DNA of 64,000 nucleotides, from assembly GCF_002014965.1 (NCBI RefSeq), contig NZ_MUXT01000005.1:124001-188000 (forward strand), given 5' to 3'. The position numbers were made by a program, and so were the translations under genes. The notes beneath the pieces are model-generated. The model saw only the letters and a program-made list of their open reading frames with translations, had not been told where the DNA came from and made no database searches. Positions 51,521 to 61,365 of the stretch are shown piece by piece (position 1 is the first letter of the stretch; each line of letters starts with the position of its first letter). Origin of the DNA: Moraxella canis (GTDB lineage: Bacteria > Pseudomonadota > Gammaproteobacteria > Pseudomonadales > Moraxellaceae).

Positions 51521-52231
51521 TTAGCCTGCTTGATCCAATAGCATATTACGGATATGACCGATTGCCTTAGTTGGGTTTAGACCTTTAGGGCAGACGCTCA
51601 CACAGTTCATGATGCCACGGCAGCGGAATAAGCTAAATGGGTCATCTAAGCGTGCTAGGCGTGCTTGAGTATCGGTATCACGGCTATCAATGATAAAGCG
51701 GTAGCCGTTCAATAGCGCTGAAGGACCCAAGAATTTTTCAGGGTTCCACCAAAATGATGGGCACGAAGTTGAGCAGCATGCACAAAGAATGCACTCATAA
51801 AGACCGTTCATTTTTTCGCGCTCTTCAGGAGACTGAAGACGCTCTTTTGGTGGCGCAGGCTGATTGTTGATCAAGTATGGATGTACTTTTTCGTATTGCT
51901 CATAAAATTGGTTCATGTCCACAACCAAGTCTTTGATCACAGGCAAGCCTGGCAATGGGCGAATGGTAATTTTATTTGGCAAAGTGTTCATGTTGATCAA
52001 GCACGCCAAGCCATTTTTACCATTAATGTTCATACCATCAGAACCACAGATACCCTCACGGCATGAGCGACGGAAAGTCAGCGTTTCATCTTGGCGCTTT
52101 AGGCGAAGTAGCACATCTAGCAACATACGATCAGAATCAAGCAGCTCTACTTCGTATGACTGCATATAAGGGGCTTTATCTTTGTCTGGGTCGTAGCGAT
52201 AGATCTCTACGATACGGGTGCCTCGACTCAT
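51521..52231 (-). CDS. sdhB: Succinate dehydrogenase iron-sulfur subunit
   Basis: SdhB carries the three iron-sulfur clusters that pass electrons from FAD to quinone. The 236 residues have the 2Fe-2S Cys set in [14 protein letters not shown], the 4Fe-4S motif [12 protein letters not shown] and the 3Fe-4S/4Fe-4S motif [17 protein letters not shown]. It is the last sdh gene, 65 bases after sdhA, with a terminator after it. Confidence 0.97.
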   Translation of the reverse strand: MSRGTRIVEIYRYDPDKDKAPYMQSYEVELLDSDRMLLDVLLRLKRQDETLTFRRSCREGICGSDGMNINGKNGLACLINMNTLPNKITIRPLPGLPVIKDLVVDMNQFYEQYEKVHPYLINNQPAPPKERLQSPEEREKMNGLYECILCACCSTSCPSFWWNPEKFLGPSALLNGYRFIIDSRDTDTQARLARLDDPFSLFRCRGIMNCVSVCPKGLNPTKAIGHIRNMLLDQAG

Positions 52232-52256
52232 TATTTTTCTCCAGTAATTGTTGGTT

Positions 52257-52277
52257 GGGTTGGCAACACGCCAACCC
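52257..52277 (-). repeat. Intercistronic hairpin between sdhA and sdhB
   Basis: A perfect eight-base stem, GGGTTGGC with GCCAACCC, around a five-base loop, in the sdhA-sdhB gap. There is no T tract. It may guide RNA processing or stability. Confidence 0.65.
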
Positions 52278-52296
52278 GCCTAATTAGGCTAATCTA

Positions 52297-54147
52297 TTAG
52301 AAAGTACGAACGCGTGGTACGCAATATTCAACCGTCAGTGGCTGCTTGCGAACTGGCTTATACACCACTTTATTGCCTTCTGAATACCAAAGCGTGTGCT
52401 TCATCCATTCGCTGTCGTTACGACCCAGTGGCGCTGGGTCATAATCTGCTGGGTGTTCATAATCAACAACCATGTGCGCACCGCGGCACTCGTGACGAAG
52501 TGAAGCAGAGATCATTGTCGCTTTTGCCACTTCGTATAAGTTGGCAACTTCTAGCGCTTCGATACGCGCGGTATTAAAGACTTGTGATTTATCCGCCAAG
52601 TGGATTTGGTTGATTTTTGGCTCAAGTGCCAAAATACGCTCAACACCTTTATCCATCAGCTCTTGGGTACGGAATACGCCAGCGTGATCTTGCATGATTT
52701 GACGAATTTCATCGCCAATTTCTTGCGCATTGTAGCCTTCGGTTGAGTCTTGTAGTTTATTTAGGCGAGACATGGTAAAGTCTAGCACGCGTGGGTTCAA
52801 CGGCTTGTAGCTGTGGTCTGCTTGCGCAAAATCATCAATAATATGCTGACCTGCTGCGCGACCAAACACAACCAAGTCAAGCAGCGAGTTTGTGCCTAAA
52901 CGGTTGGCGCCATGCACAGAGACGCACGCACATTCACCGATGGCATAAAGACCTTTGACGATACGACCTTCGGTATATAAACCTTGCTCATCAACTGGAC
53001 CTTCTAGATTTGGTACAGTGACTTGACCGTGGATGTTGGTCGGGATACCGCCCATCATATAGTGAATGGTAGGCACAACCGGTACTGGCTCTTTGGTGAT
53101 GTCTACGTTACCAAAGTTTTTACTGATTTCAAAAACTGACGGCAAGCGCTTCATCAAAGTTGCAGCACCTAAGTGTGTCATGTCCATGACGATATAGTCG
53201 CCATTTGGACCGCAGCCGCGACCTTCTTTGATTTCTTGGTCCATAGAGCGAGACACAAAGTCACGCGGTGCCAAATCTTTAAGCGTCGGGGCGTAGCGCT
53301 CCATGAAGGCTTCACCATGCTTATTACGCAAAATCGCACCTTCACCACGGCAGCCTTCGGTCAATAGAACGCCTGCACCTGCTACGCCAGTTGGGTGGAA
53401 TTGCCAAAACTCCATGTCCTGCAAAGGAATGCCAGCGCGTACCGCCATGCCCAAGCCATCACCTGTATTGATATAGGCGTTGGTAGATGCTTTGAAGATA
53501 CGACCTGCACCGCCAGTTGCCAAGACGGTTGTGCGCGCTTGGAATACTGAGATATTGCCTGTTTCTTGTTCTAAAGCGATGACACCGTTGATGTTGCCTT
53601 CATCATCTTTGATCAAGTCAAGCGCAATCCATTCAACAAAAAATTGCGTGCCTTTTTCAAGGTTTTTTTGGTACAGCGTATGTAGTAGCGCATGACCTGT
53701 ACGGTCAGCAGCGGCACACGCACGTGGCACGGCTTTTTCGCCATAGTTTGAGCTGTGACCACCGAACGGACGCTGATAAATTGTGCCATCTGCGTTACGG
53801 TCAAATGGCATACCCATGTGCTCAAGCTCATAGACGACTTTTGGTGCTTCACGGCACATATATTCGATGGCGTCTTGGTCGCCAAGCCAGTCAGAACCTT
53901 TTACGGTATCATAAAAGTGAAAATGCCAGTTATCGTTGCTCATATTACCTAATGATGCACCGATACCGCCTTGAGCAGCAACGGTATGCGAGCGCGTTGG
54001 GAATACTTTGGTGATGACAGCGACTTTCATACCGCCATTGACCAATTGCAAAGATGCGCGCATGCCTGAGCCGCCACCGCCAACGATGACTGCGTCAAAG
54101 TTTAGCGTTGGGATATTATTAATTGTGTTATCTTGGTTTGTTGCCAT
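52297..54147 (-). CDS. sdhA: Succinate dehydrogenase flavoprotein subunit
   Basis: SdhA oxidises succinate to fumarate at a covalently bound FAD. The 616 residues have the FAD-binding GGGGSGMRASLQL, the covalent FAD-linking His in SHTVAAQGGIGASL, and the active Arg/His in HGANRLGTNSLLDL. It lies between sdhD and sdhB in the sdhCDAB operon. Confidence 0.97.
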   Translation of the reverse strand: MATNQDNTINNIPTLNFDAVIVGGGGSGMRASLQLVNGGMKVAVITKVFPTRSHTVAAQGGIGASLGNMSNDNWHFHFYDTVKGSDWLGDQDAIEYMCREAPKVVYELEHMGMPFDRNADGTIYQRPFGGHSSNYGEKAVPRACAAADRTGHALLHTLYQKNLEKGTQFFVEWIALDLIKDDEGNINGVIALEQETGNISVFQARTTVLATGGAGRIFKASTNAYINTGDGLGMAVRAGIPLQDMEFWQFHPTGVAGAGVLLTEGCRGEGAILRNKHGEAFMERYAPTLKDLAPRDFVSRSMDQEIKEGRGCGPNGDYIVMDMTHLGAATLMKRLPSVFEISKNFGNVDITKEPVPVVPTIHYMMGGIPTNIHGQVTVPNLEGPVDEQGLYTEGRIVKGLYAIGECACVSVHGANRLGTNSLLDLVVFGRAAGQHIIDDFAQADHSYKPLNPRVLDFTMSRLNKLQDSTEGYNAQEIGDEIRQIMQDHAGVFRTQELMDKGVERILALEPKINQIHLADKSQVFNTARIEALEVANLYEVAKATMISASLRHECRGAHMVVDYEHPADYDPAPLGRNDSEWMKHTLWYSEGNKVVYKPVRKQPLTVEYCVPRVRTF

Positions 54148-54186
54148 GTTAGTTCCTAATTATTTCACTTGGTGTTCATGCTGCGG

Positions 54187-54200
54187 GTGGCTGATGCCAC
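54187..54200 (-). repeat. Intercistronic hairpin between sdhD and sdhA
   Basis: GTGGC and GCCAC form a five-base perfect stem with a four-base loop in the sdhD-sdhA gap. It is a small hairpin, similar in position to the others in this operon. Confidence 0.45.
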
Positions 54201-54213
54201 AAATTTTGGTCAA

Positions 54214-54567
54214 TTACCAAAAAATCATCACACCCCAGAATAGATATACCAAAATAGCGATAATCACCAAAGATTGGATGACCAAACGCAGACCTGATGA
54301 CTTGACATAGTCAGTCAATACCGTCCACATGCCTACCCAAGCGTGGAATACCAATGATAAAATCGCCACCAAGCTAAATAGCTTCATTGGTAGGCTTAGC
54401 ATAAAGCCTTGCCATGTTTCAAAATTGACATCATTGAATAGGAAAAAACCTACCACAACAACGCTATAAACCGCCAAAACAACAGCACTGATGCGCTGCA
54501 AAATCCAATCACGTGAGCCTGAACCAGTTAAGCCAGTCGCACTTTTAATACCAGAATTATTTCTCAT
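54214..54567 (-). CDS. sdhD: Succinate dehydrogenase membrane anchor subunit
   Basis: SdhD anchors the complex and helps bind quinone and heme b. The 117-residue protein has three membrane helices. The start chosen is the ATG at 54565-54567: the end of sdhC and this start share one base in TAATG, typical of coupled translation. RDWILQRISAVVL and HAWVGMWTVLTDY (heme/quinone region) are conserved in the family. Confidence 0.92.
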   Translation of the reverse strand: MRNNSGIKSATGLTGSGSRDWILQRISAVVLAVYSVVVVGFFLFNDVNFETWQGFMLSLPMKLFSLVAILSLVFHAWVGMWTVLTDYVKSSGLRLVIQSLVIIAILVYLFWGVMIFW

Positions 54568-54956
54568 TAGAACATCACCCATACAAACGATGCGACAATC
54601 AGCACAGCCGCGATTACAAAGCTAATCACCGCAGCGGTACGCCCAGAGTTGAGCTCTTCATTCATACCAGCGTCAGCAAGTAGATGTTTTACACCCATCA
54701 CAAAGTGGTATCCGGTCGCTGCGACAAAGATCCACGCCACAAAGCGTAGCGCCATATTATCAAATACAGCCGCAAAACCTTCAGCTGACGACAAAGAAGT
54801 CTGAAGAATATACAGCATCACCGGCACGAGCACAAAAAGGACGATACCAGAGATACGATGCAAAATAGAAGCCATAGCGATCGGTGACTTTGAGTTCACA
54901 GCGATGACTTGGCTTAACGGTAGGTTAATCGGTCGGTTGCTTTTCACAGCGGGCAT
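54567..54956 (-). CDS. sdhC: Succinate dehydrogenase cytochrome b556 subunit
   Basis: SdhC is the first sdh gene. The 129-residue, three-helix protein contains the RPINLPLS and SPIAMASILHRISGIVL signature with the quinone-site Ser/Arg, and YHFVMGVKHLLAD with the heme-ligand His. Its TAA stop overlaps the sdhD ATG. The start has AAGGAT upstream. A long divergent region separates it from gltA. Confidence 0.94.
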   Translation of the reverse strand: MPAVKSNRPINLPLSQVIAVNSKSPIAMASILHRISGIVLFVLVPVMLYILQTSLSSAEGFAAVFDNMALRFVAWIFVAATGYHFVMGVKHLLADAGMNEELNSGRTAAVISFVIAAVLIVASFVWVMF

Positions 54957-55690
54957 CCTTATCTAATTTAAGCCGAAAAATGGCAAGGAGTAGCTGGCCG
55001 GCTTGTCAGTACCCTTGGGCGGTCAATATCTATCTATCAAGCGCCGCCCAATGAATACTCACGACTCATACAGTGATGAGGTCAGCGAGCACCACAAAAA
55101 AAATTGCAAAATTTCATCACGATAGGCACTGATCAAATCTTTTGCGCGCTGCCAAACTGAACAACCGCTAAATGTTTGATAACTGTCATTGATTATCGTT
55201 TAGAAAAATGCACACATAAATAACACAAATTATAAAACGCTTGTTCAATAATTACAAACAAAATCCTAAACTTTGTGCAAAATTTCCGAAATTTCTCCAA
55301 AAAATACCCCACAAATGCGTGAATTAATTGTTACAAACAGTGTCAGGCTTTGAAAACTGCTTGCCAAGCAAGCTGATTGCCCCTAAAATCAAAGTTGAGC
55401 CAGTGGGTGGATGTTCACTAAATTTTGCTATTGATGTGAAAAAGGCTTGTAACTTTGTCAAAGTTTTTGTATTATCCAAAAGGCTCACTGTTGAGCGTGT
55501 CTGTGCGCAGATGCGAATGTATAACAAAACAAGGATGCCGCACGATTTAGGCTGAAGGCTTAGCCAATTCGTGTGAAATTATTCGTCTGATTGTATGGTG
55601 CATCGCTGGCACCCACAAGGAAGTATGGTGACTGTTGTCATGTGCAATACAAGGTTTTCAGGCGTTCTTTAACCCCAAATGAGGTCAATT
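54957..55690. other. Long divergent control region between sdhC and gltA
   Basis: A 734-base non-coding stretch, very A+T-rich in its middle, holds the promoters of both operons. Close to sdhC, TTGGGCGG (55015-55022) and CCGCCCAA (55044-55051) form an eight-base stem around a 21-base loop in the expected sdhC leader. Two overlapping small open frames (55324-55527 minus, 55328-55555 plus) look like chance. I see no known riboswitch or sRNA, but the length leaves room for one. Confidence 0.6.
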
Positions 55691-56968
55691 ATGTCAAAGA
55701 AAGTTACTCTTACCGTTGACGGTACTGAATACGAAATGCCAGTGCTGGAGAGCACTTTGGGTCGTCCAGTATTGGACATCAGCGCCGTTGCCAAAGCAGG
55801 TTTATGGACTTATGATCCTGGCTTTATGGCGACTGCGCCAGTGGAATCTGCCATTACTTATATTGATGGTGAAAAAGGCGAGCTTTTGCATCGCGGCTAT
55901 GCCATTGACGACCTGGCTTCAAATGCTGAATACTTAGAAGTCTGCTATGCTCTACTTTATGGCGAGCTACCAACGGCTGAGCAAAAAGAAGCTTTCTATG
56001 AGCGTGTTTCTGATCATATGTCAATTCATGATCAATTGCGCAAATTCTTCGAAGGGTTCCGCCGTGACGCTCACCCAATGGCAATCATGGTTGGCGTGGT
56101 GGGTGCGCTGTCAGCATTCTATCACAACCACCTAGATATCTCTGATCCTCAGCATCGTGACAATACTGCTGTTGATTTGATCGCAAAAGTACCTACTCTA
56201 GCTGCCATGAGCTACAAATACTCAATCGGCGAACCGTTCATGTACCCACGTAAAGATTTCAGCTACGCTGAAAACTTCCTATACATGATGTTTGCAACAC
56301 CAGGCGAGCCAGATTATAAAGTCGATCCTGTGCTAGTCAAAGCGATGGATAAGATCTTCACACTTCACGCCGATCACGAACAAAACGCCTCAACCTCTAC
56401 TGTACGTCTGGCTGGCTCAACAGGTGCCAACCCATACGCATGTATCGCAGCAGGTATCGTCGCTCTTTGGGGTCCATCACACGGCGGCGCTAACGAAGCT
56501 GTTCTTGAGATGCTTGACGAAATCGGCTCTGTTGAACATGTCGAAGAGTTCATGGAGAAGGTTAAGCGTAAAGAAGTTAAATTGATGGGCTTTGGTCACC
56601 GCGTTTATCGTAACTTCGATCCACGTGCCAAGGTCATGAAAGAAACTTGTGATGAAGTTCTAGGCGCTTTAGGCATCAATGATCCTAAGCTAGAGCTTGC
56701 GATGAAGCTTGAAAAGATCGCTCTAGAAGATCCGTATTTTGTTGAGCGTAAGCTATATCCAAACGTTGACTTCTACTCAGGCATCATCCTAAAAGCAATC
56801 GGTATCCCAACATCAATGTTTACCGTAATCTTTGCTTTGGCGCGTACCGCTGGCTGGATCAGTCACTGGACCGAGATGCACTCAGAGCCATTCAAAATCG
56901 GTCGTCCACGTCAGCGCTATACTGGCGAGACGCATCGTGAGTTCGTACCTGTGGACAAACGTAAATAA
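55691..56968 (+). CDS. gltA: Citrate synthase
   Basis: Citrate synthase condenses oxaloacetate and acetyl-CoA, the entry step of the TCA cycle. The start is the ATG at 55691 with GAGG seven bases upstream (425 residues; a frame four codons longer is possible). Active-site His residues lie in [14 protein letters not shown] and the [13 protein letters not shown] motif; the oxaloacetate site includes HGGANEAVL. The N-terminal beta-strand domain marks it as the type II, NADH-sensitive form of Gram-negatives. Confidence 0.96.
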   Translation: MSKKVTLTVDGTEYEMPVLESTLGRPVLDISAVAKAGLWTYDPGFMATAPVESAITYIDGEKGELLHRGYAIDDLASNAEYLEVCYALLYGELPTAEQKEAFYERVSDHMSIHDQLRKFFEGFRRDAHPMAIMVGVVGALSAFYHNHLDISDPQHRDNTAVDLIAKVPTLAAMSYKYSIGEPFMYPRKDFSYAENFLYMMFATPGEPDYKVDPVLVKAMDKIFTLHADHEQNASTSTVRLAGSTGANPYACIAAGIVALWGPSHGGANEAVLEMLDEIGSVEHVEEFMEKVKRKEVKLMGFGHRVYRNFDPRAKVMKETCDEVLGALGINDPKLELAMKLEKIALEDPYFVERKLYPNVDFYSGIILKAIGIPTSMFTVIFALARTAGWISHWTEMHSEPFKIGRPRQRYTGETHREFVPVDKRK

Positions 56969-56991
56969 TCCGATTCATACGGATTTACTAT

Positions 56992-57030
56992 AAAAATTTC
57001 CCCAAGTGATCGCTTGGGGAAATTTTTTTT
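56992..57030 (+). terminator. Terminator of gltA
   Basis: A 13-base perfect stem (AAATTTCCCCAAG with CTTGGGGAAATTT) around a six-base loop, followed by a run of eight or more T. Located 25 bases past the stop. Confidence 0.9.
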
Positions 57031-57176
57031 TGTTATAGATGTCATCATCCCTAGCACCATACTGACCAAATCGCCAGAGTGTAAATCCTAGCAAGAAAGT
57101 GTTACACACAAACACTGTTTCTACCCAAAAGCATGAGTTTATAATAATACGATCAATCACTACCAATGAGCCTGAC

Positions 57177-57875
57177 ATGATCATCAACAAATCTCTGCTT
57201 GCCATCGCTTTTGCTACTGCCTTGAGTGCTTGTAGTCAGCCCACCACTGGCACCGAGCAAACAGCTGCACTAAGTACACAAAATGCACAAGAGACGCAGC
57301 ACGCAGCACACGCCCATCACGATACTACCATGCCGATGGCTGCACACACTAGCGAGTACATGCAGTCGATGAACACCATGCACGATGCGATGATGGCAGC
57401 TGCCACCAAAGTTCGTGCCGATGTCGCTTTCGTTGAAGGTATGATCCCACATCACCAAGGGGCGATACAGATGGCACAGATTGAGCTAAAATACGGCAAA
57501 GATGCCGCCATGCGTAAGCTTGCCCAAGACATCATCGATGCACAACAAACCGAGATTGAATTTATGCAAAATTGGCTGACCACCGCCCAAGATAAAGATG
57601 CCATTGATGCTAATAGCGAGCACGCCAAAGCCTATCTTAGCGACATGAGTATACATGATGCGATGATGACAGGGGTACATCACGAAGATGCTGATATCGC
57701 CTTTGCCCAAGGGATGATTCCGCATCATCAAGGAGCAGTCGAGATGGCAAAAATCCAGCTCAAATACGGTCAAGATGATCAAATCAAAAACCTTGCCCAA
57801 GGCATCATCGACGCCCAAAACCCAGAGATTGCACTGATGAAACAGTGGCTCGGCAGTCGTGGTATCAGCCAATAA
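57177..57875 (+). CDS. Lipoprotein with two DUF305 domains
   Basis: The start is taken at the ATG at 57177 (232 residues), because a lipoprotein signal with lipobox LSAC (Cys19) follows. Two DUF305 repeats are present: residues about 65-135 with GMIPHHQGA near 88 and about 158-228 with GMIPHHQGA near 179. DUF305 proteins are ferritin-like, His-rich, and in several bacteria bind copper or other metals; here the N-terminal part is His/Met-rich as well. A metal-handling role in the periplasm is inference. It is a single gene. Confidence 0.8.
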   Translation: MIINKSLLAIAFATALSACSQPTTGTEQTAALSTQNAQETQHAAHAHHDTTMPMAAHTSEYMQSMNTMHDAMMAAATKVRADVAFVEGMIPHHQGAIQMAQIELKYGKDAAMRKLAQDIIDAQQTEIEFMQNWLTTAQDKDAIDANSEHAKAYLSDMSIHDAMMTGVHHEDADIAFAQGMIPHHQGAVEMAKIQLKYGQDDQIKNLAQGIIDAQNPEIALMKQWLGSRGISQ

Positions 57876-57881
57876 TCAAAC

Positions 57882-57915
57882 AAAAAACCCATCAAGCAAT
57901 TACGCTTGGTGGGCT
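57882..57915. terminator. Terminator between DUF305 gene and tex
   Basis: CCCATCAAGC and GCTTGGTGGG form a ten-base stem (one G-T pair) around a six-base loop, with A/T runs around it. On the minus strand a run of six T follows, best suited to tex. Confidence 0.75.
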
Positions 57916-57935
57916 TGGCAAGTCAGATGAGCGAA

Positions 57936-60302
57936 TTATTTGCCCAATCCTGCCTGCTGTAACAGCGCACCAAAGCTGCCCATCGTTTTGGCAGGTTTGG
58001 CGGTAGATTTTGGCTTGTCTTGGCGAGCAGGTTTGCGATCTGCCTTGGGCTTATGATTTGCCGATTTGTCTGCTTTATCCGCCTTGGCTGACTGATTAGC
58101 TTTGGCAGATTTTTCAGATTTCATGCTAAAGCCGATGCGCCCGCGTGCTTCATCCACTGAGATGACGCGTACTGTGACGATGTCTTGCGGCTTGACCACA
58201 TCGGCAGGATTGGTCACAAAGCCATCGGACAGCTCAGAGATATGCACCAAGCCATCTTGATGGACGCCCACATCCACAAAGCAGCCAAAGGCGGTGACAT
58301 TTGTCACGACGCCCTCAAGGGTCATACCTACTTTTAAGTCCTTGATTTCATTAACATCATCACGGAACTTAGCCGTGCGAAACTCTCCACGAGGATCGTG
58401 TGCAGGCTTGGCAAGCTCATTCAAAACTGTCGCCAATTGGCTAAAATTATCTGAGCTGTCATTGAGTGCTTTGGTCAATTCTTCGTTACCCAAAACCTCG
58501 TCCAAAGACTTGTTATGCTTGGTTAAGATTTCATACACCAATCCATAACTCTCTGGGTGGACGCCAGTGGCATCCAGTGGCTCGTCCCCGTCTTTGATAC
58601 GCAAAAACCCTGCTGCTTGCTCAAAAGTCTTAACCCCCAAGCGTGGTACATTTTTTAGCTCTTCGCGGTTGGTGAAAGCGCCATGTGCGCGGCGATACTC
58701 AACGATTTGTTGGGCGACGTTTTTATTGAGTCCTGAGATGTGCGCCAAGATCGCTGGGCTTGCTGTATTGACATCCACCCCCACCGCATTGACGCAGTCT
58801 TCGGTGACTTTATCTAGGCTGCTTTCAAGCTCGGTTTGATTGACATCATGTTGATACTGACCGACACCGATCGCTTTTGGCTCAACTTTGACCAATTCTG
58901 ATAATGGATCTTGTAAACGACGCGCAATCGATACAGCGCCGCGCACCGACACATCCAGATCGGGCAGCTCTTGGGAGGCAATCTCACTGGCTGAGTAAAC
59001 CGACGCGCCTGCTTCTGACACCACCAGCGCCTTAGCAGGTAGCGAAGCTTCGCGAATGATTGACTTGACCAACTCCTCGCTTTCGCGGCTGGCGGTGCCG
59101 TTGCCGATGGCTACCAACTCAACCTGATGCGCCTGAATCAGCGCCTCAATGCTGGCTTTGGCTTCGTCCAGTTTATGATGCGGCTTGAAAGGATAGACTG
59201 TGTCGGTTGCCAACACTTCACCCATGCCATCAATCACCGCCATCTTGACGCCATGACTATAGCCTGGATCCACCCCCAAAATCACCTTTCGACCCGTTGG
59301 GGCTACCATCAGCAGATGCTTAAGATTCTCTGCAAAAACGGCGATGGCATCCGCCTCCGCTGCCAAGCGACGCTCGGTTAAGAGGCGGTGCTCAATCTGT
59401 GAACGCCATTTGACCAGCCAAAGTTTTTTGGCGGTATCAGTCAAAAAATCGCCATTGGCAGCATTCGGATCGATCTCAAAATGACGCACGATCATCTCAA
59501 CAAATGGCTCATCTTCGCCATCAACATGCAGCACCAGCACATTTTGCTGGCGCCCACGCAGCATGGCAAGCAGGCGATGGTTTGACAGCTTGGCAAATGG
59601 TTCAGTGTGCTCAAAATAATCTTTAAATTTCTCGCCTGCTTCGCGCTTTTCTTCGCCGATCAGCTCAGAGCGAATGCTTGCAGTGGCATTAAATCCAGTG
59701 CGCACCTTATCTAACAAGTCCAGCGCTGTCGCCCACTCATCCAAAATGATCGCCTGAATGCCATTGATTTGTTTATCAAGATCGCCAAAATCAGCCTCAA
59801 ACGTTTCGCCTTTATCATCAGTGAGCGTCTCAGGTGGCACATAGCCTTCGAGCGCTTCTGCTGGGTTTTGACCTGCCAAAACCGCATGCGCGATCGGCTC
59901 AAGCCCTGCCAATTTTGCGCGCGCAGCGACAGAGCGGCGGCGCGGGCGATAGGGCTGATAAATCTCTTCAAGCTCAAGCTTGGTTGAGGCAGCATTCACA
60001 CGCTCGCCAAGCTCATCAGTCAGGACATTTTGAGCAGCCAATAGCCCTAGGATTTTTTGGCGGCGCGCTGCCAAATCTCGCTCGGCGATGAGCGATTTTT
60101 CAAGTCCGCGCAAAATCTCATCATCCAAGCCGCCCGTGTGCTCTTTGCGATAGCGAGCAATAAAAGGCACGCTTGCTCCTTCATCATACAGCTTGGCAAA
60201 CGCTTCAACCTGCGCGCTTTTGATGGCATGAGTTGCAGCCAATTTAGCATAGATGGCTTGATGGTCGATTTGAATATCGGTATCAGTCGTTGAGTTGGTC
60301 AT
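57936..60302 (-). CDS. tex: Tex (S1-domain RNA-binding protein)
   Basis: Tex is a conserved nucleic-acid-binding protein linked to transcription. The 788 residues follow the Tex order: N-terminal helical HTH-like region, a YqgF/RuvC-like nuclease-fold domain (about 330-450; typical VILGVDPGYSHGVKM), HhH motifs (about 500-560, HISGLNKNVAQQIVEYR), and the S1 RNA-binding domain (about 650-725, VGMTLEGVVTNVTAFGCFVDVG). A Lys- and Ala-rich tail ends the protein. It is a single gene. Confidence 0.93.
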   Translation of the reverse strand: MTNSTTDTDIQIDHQAIYAKLAATHAIKSAQVEAFAKLYDEGASVPFIARYRKEHTGGLDDEILRGLEKSLIAERDLAARRQKILGLLAAQNVLTDELGERVNAASTKLELEEIYQPYRPRRRSVAARAKLAGLEPIAHAVLAGQNPAEALEGYVPPETLTDDKGETFEADFGDLDKQINGIQAIILDEWATALDLLDKVRTGFNATASIRSELIGEEKREAGEKFKDYFEHTEPFAKLSNHRLLAMLRGRQQNVLVLHVDGEDEPFVEMIVRHFEIDPNAANGDFLTDTAKKLWLVKWRSQIEHRLLTERRLAAEADAIAVFAENLKHLLMVAPTGRKVILGVDPGYSHGVKMAVIDGMGEVLATDTVYPFKPHHKLDEAKASIEALIQAHQVELVAIGNGTASRESEELVKSIIREASLPAKALVVSEAGASVYSASEIASQELPDLDVSVRGAVSIARRLQDPLSELVKVEPKAIGVGQYQHDVNQTELESSLDKVTEDCVNAVGVDVNTASPAILAHISGLNKNVAQQIVEYRRAHGAFTNREELKNVPRLGVKTFEQAAGFLRIKDGDEPLDATGVHPESYGLVYEILTKHNKSLDEVLGNEELTKALNDSSDNFSQLATVLNELAKPAHDPRGEFRTAKFRDDVNEIKDLKVGMTLEGVVTNVTAFGCFVDVGVHQDGLVHISELSDGFVTNPADVVKPQDIVTVRVISVDEARGRIGFSMKSEKSAKANQSAKADKADKSANHKPKADRKPARQDKPKSTAKPAKTMGSFGALLQQAGLGK

Positions 60303-60567
60303 ATAGATTCTTTCAATGGCGCCGATTGGCAGGAAATGTTTCGCCTATTATACCAACTTTCGCTCAAAACACCAAAGCCTAGCGCTCAAAGTCTGCCAAT
60401 CATCTTTGAAATATCCTTTAAAAATACTACCAAAAGTTTAAGGCAGTTTTGACTTGCTCTCAAAGAAAATTAACATAAAACTAGTGACATTTTGCTGTGC
60501 AATATTGTACACTAAGAGTATCAAGCCGACTTGACAAAGTGGGTATATAACGATAAGGAAAGATGAT

Positions 60568-61302
60568 ATGACAGAAACTTTAGACACGATGACGCACCGT
60601 ATTTTGGTGGTGGATGATGATGCTCGGCTGCGCACACTGTTGCAGCGCTTTTTGGAAGATGATGGCTATGTGGTGCGTGTTGCGCACGATGGCAAGCAGA
60701 TGGATAAGCTGATCGCGCGCGAGATGTTTTCATTGATCGTTTTGGATTTGATGCTTCCTGATGAAGATGGTATCGCGATCTGTAAGCGTCTGCGTGCAGA
60801 AAATTCAGGCATTCCCATCATCATGCTCACTGCCAAAGGCTCCGATGCCGATCGCATTGCGGGGCTTGAAGCAGGCGCAGATGATTATTTGCCAAAGCCT
60901 TTTAACCCAAAAGAGCTGCTTGCGCGCATCAAAGCGGTACTGCGTCGCCAAAACAGAGAGCTGCCAGGCGCCCCAAGCCAACAATTGGAAGTGGTTGAGT
61001 TTGGACCTTGGACGCTAGATTTATCCACACGCACGCTCAAGCGTGATGGCAATGTCGTTACCTTGACCACTGGTGAGTTCAGCGTTCTAAAAGCATTGGT
61101 TCAGCATCCAAGAGAGCCGTTGACGCGTGATAAGCTGATGAATCTTGCGCGTGGTCGTGAGTGGGGTGCGATGGAGCGCTCTATTGATGTTCAGGTGTCG
61201 CGCCTGCGTAGATTGATCGAAGACAACCCGTCTCAGGCTCGCTATATCCAGACCGTCTGGGGGGTGGGCTATGTATTTGTACCAGATGGTGCTGAAGGCT
61301 GA
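60568..61302 (+). CDS. ompR: OmpR-family response regulator
   Basis: A two-domain response regulator, 244 residues, highly like enterobacterial OmpR. The receiver domain (about 10-120) has the acidic VVDDD pocket, phospho-acceptor Asp60 in VLDLMLPDEDG, TAKG and the KPFNPKELLARI Lys. The winged-helix DNA-binding domain (about 145-240) has MERSIDVQVSRLRRLIE as recognition helix. The usual kinase partner envZ is not next to it; the neighbours are tex and a COG0523 GTPase. AAGGA precedes the ATG. Confidence 0.93.
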   Translation: MTETLDTMTHRILVVDDDARLRTLLQRFLEDDGYVVRVAHDGKQMDKLIAREMFSLIVLDLMLPDEDGIAICKRLRAENSGIPIIMLTAKGSDADRIAGLEAGADDYLPKPFNPKELLARIKAVLRRQNRELPGAPSQQLEVVEFGPWTLDLSTRTLKRDGNVVTLTTGEFSVLKALVQHPREPLTRDKLMNLARGREWGAMERSIDVQVSRLRRLIEDNPSQARYIQTVWGVGYVFVPDGAEG

Positions 61303-61365
61303 TCGTAAACCTATGCTATAATGGGGCAGTTTTGTCCCATTTTTATTTTGATAAGTCAAGTCATC

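Noticed and set aside
51315..51524. Plus-strand open frame upstream of sucA
   Set aside because: No ribosome site, no family features, and it runs over the sdhB terminator and stop codon.
55324..55555. Two overlapping open frames (both strands) between sdhC and gltA
   Set aside because: They overlap each other in a likely promoter region and have no ribosome site or family signs.
60488..60515. Near-palindrome GTGCAATATTGTAC upstream of ompR
   Set aside because: Imperfect and A+T-rich; such sequences are expected by chance in promoter regions and nothing else supports it.
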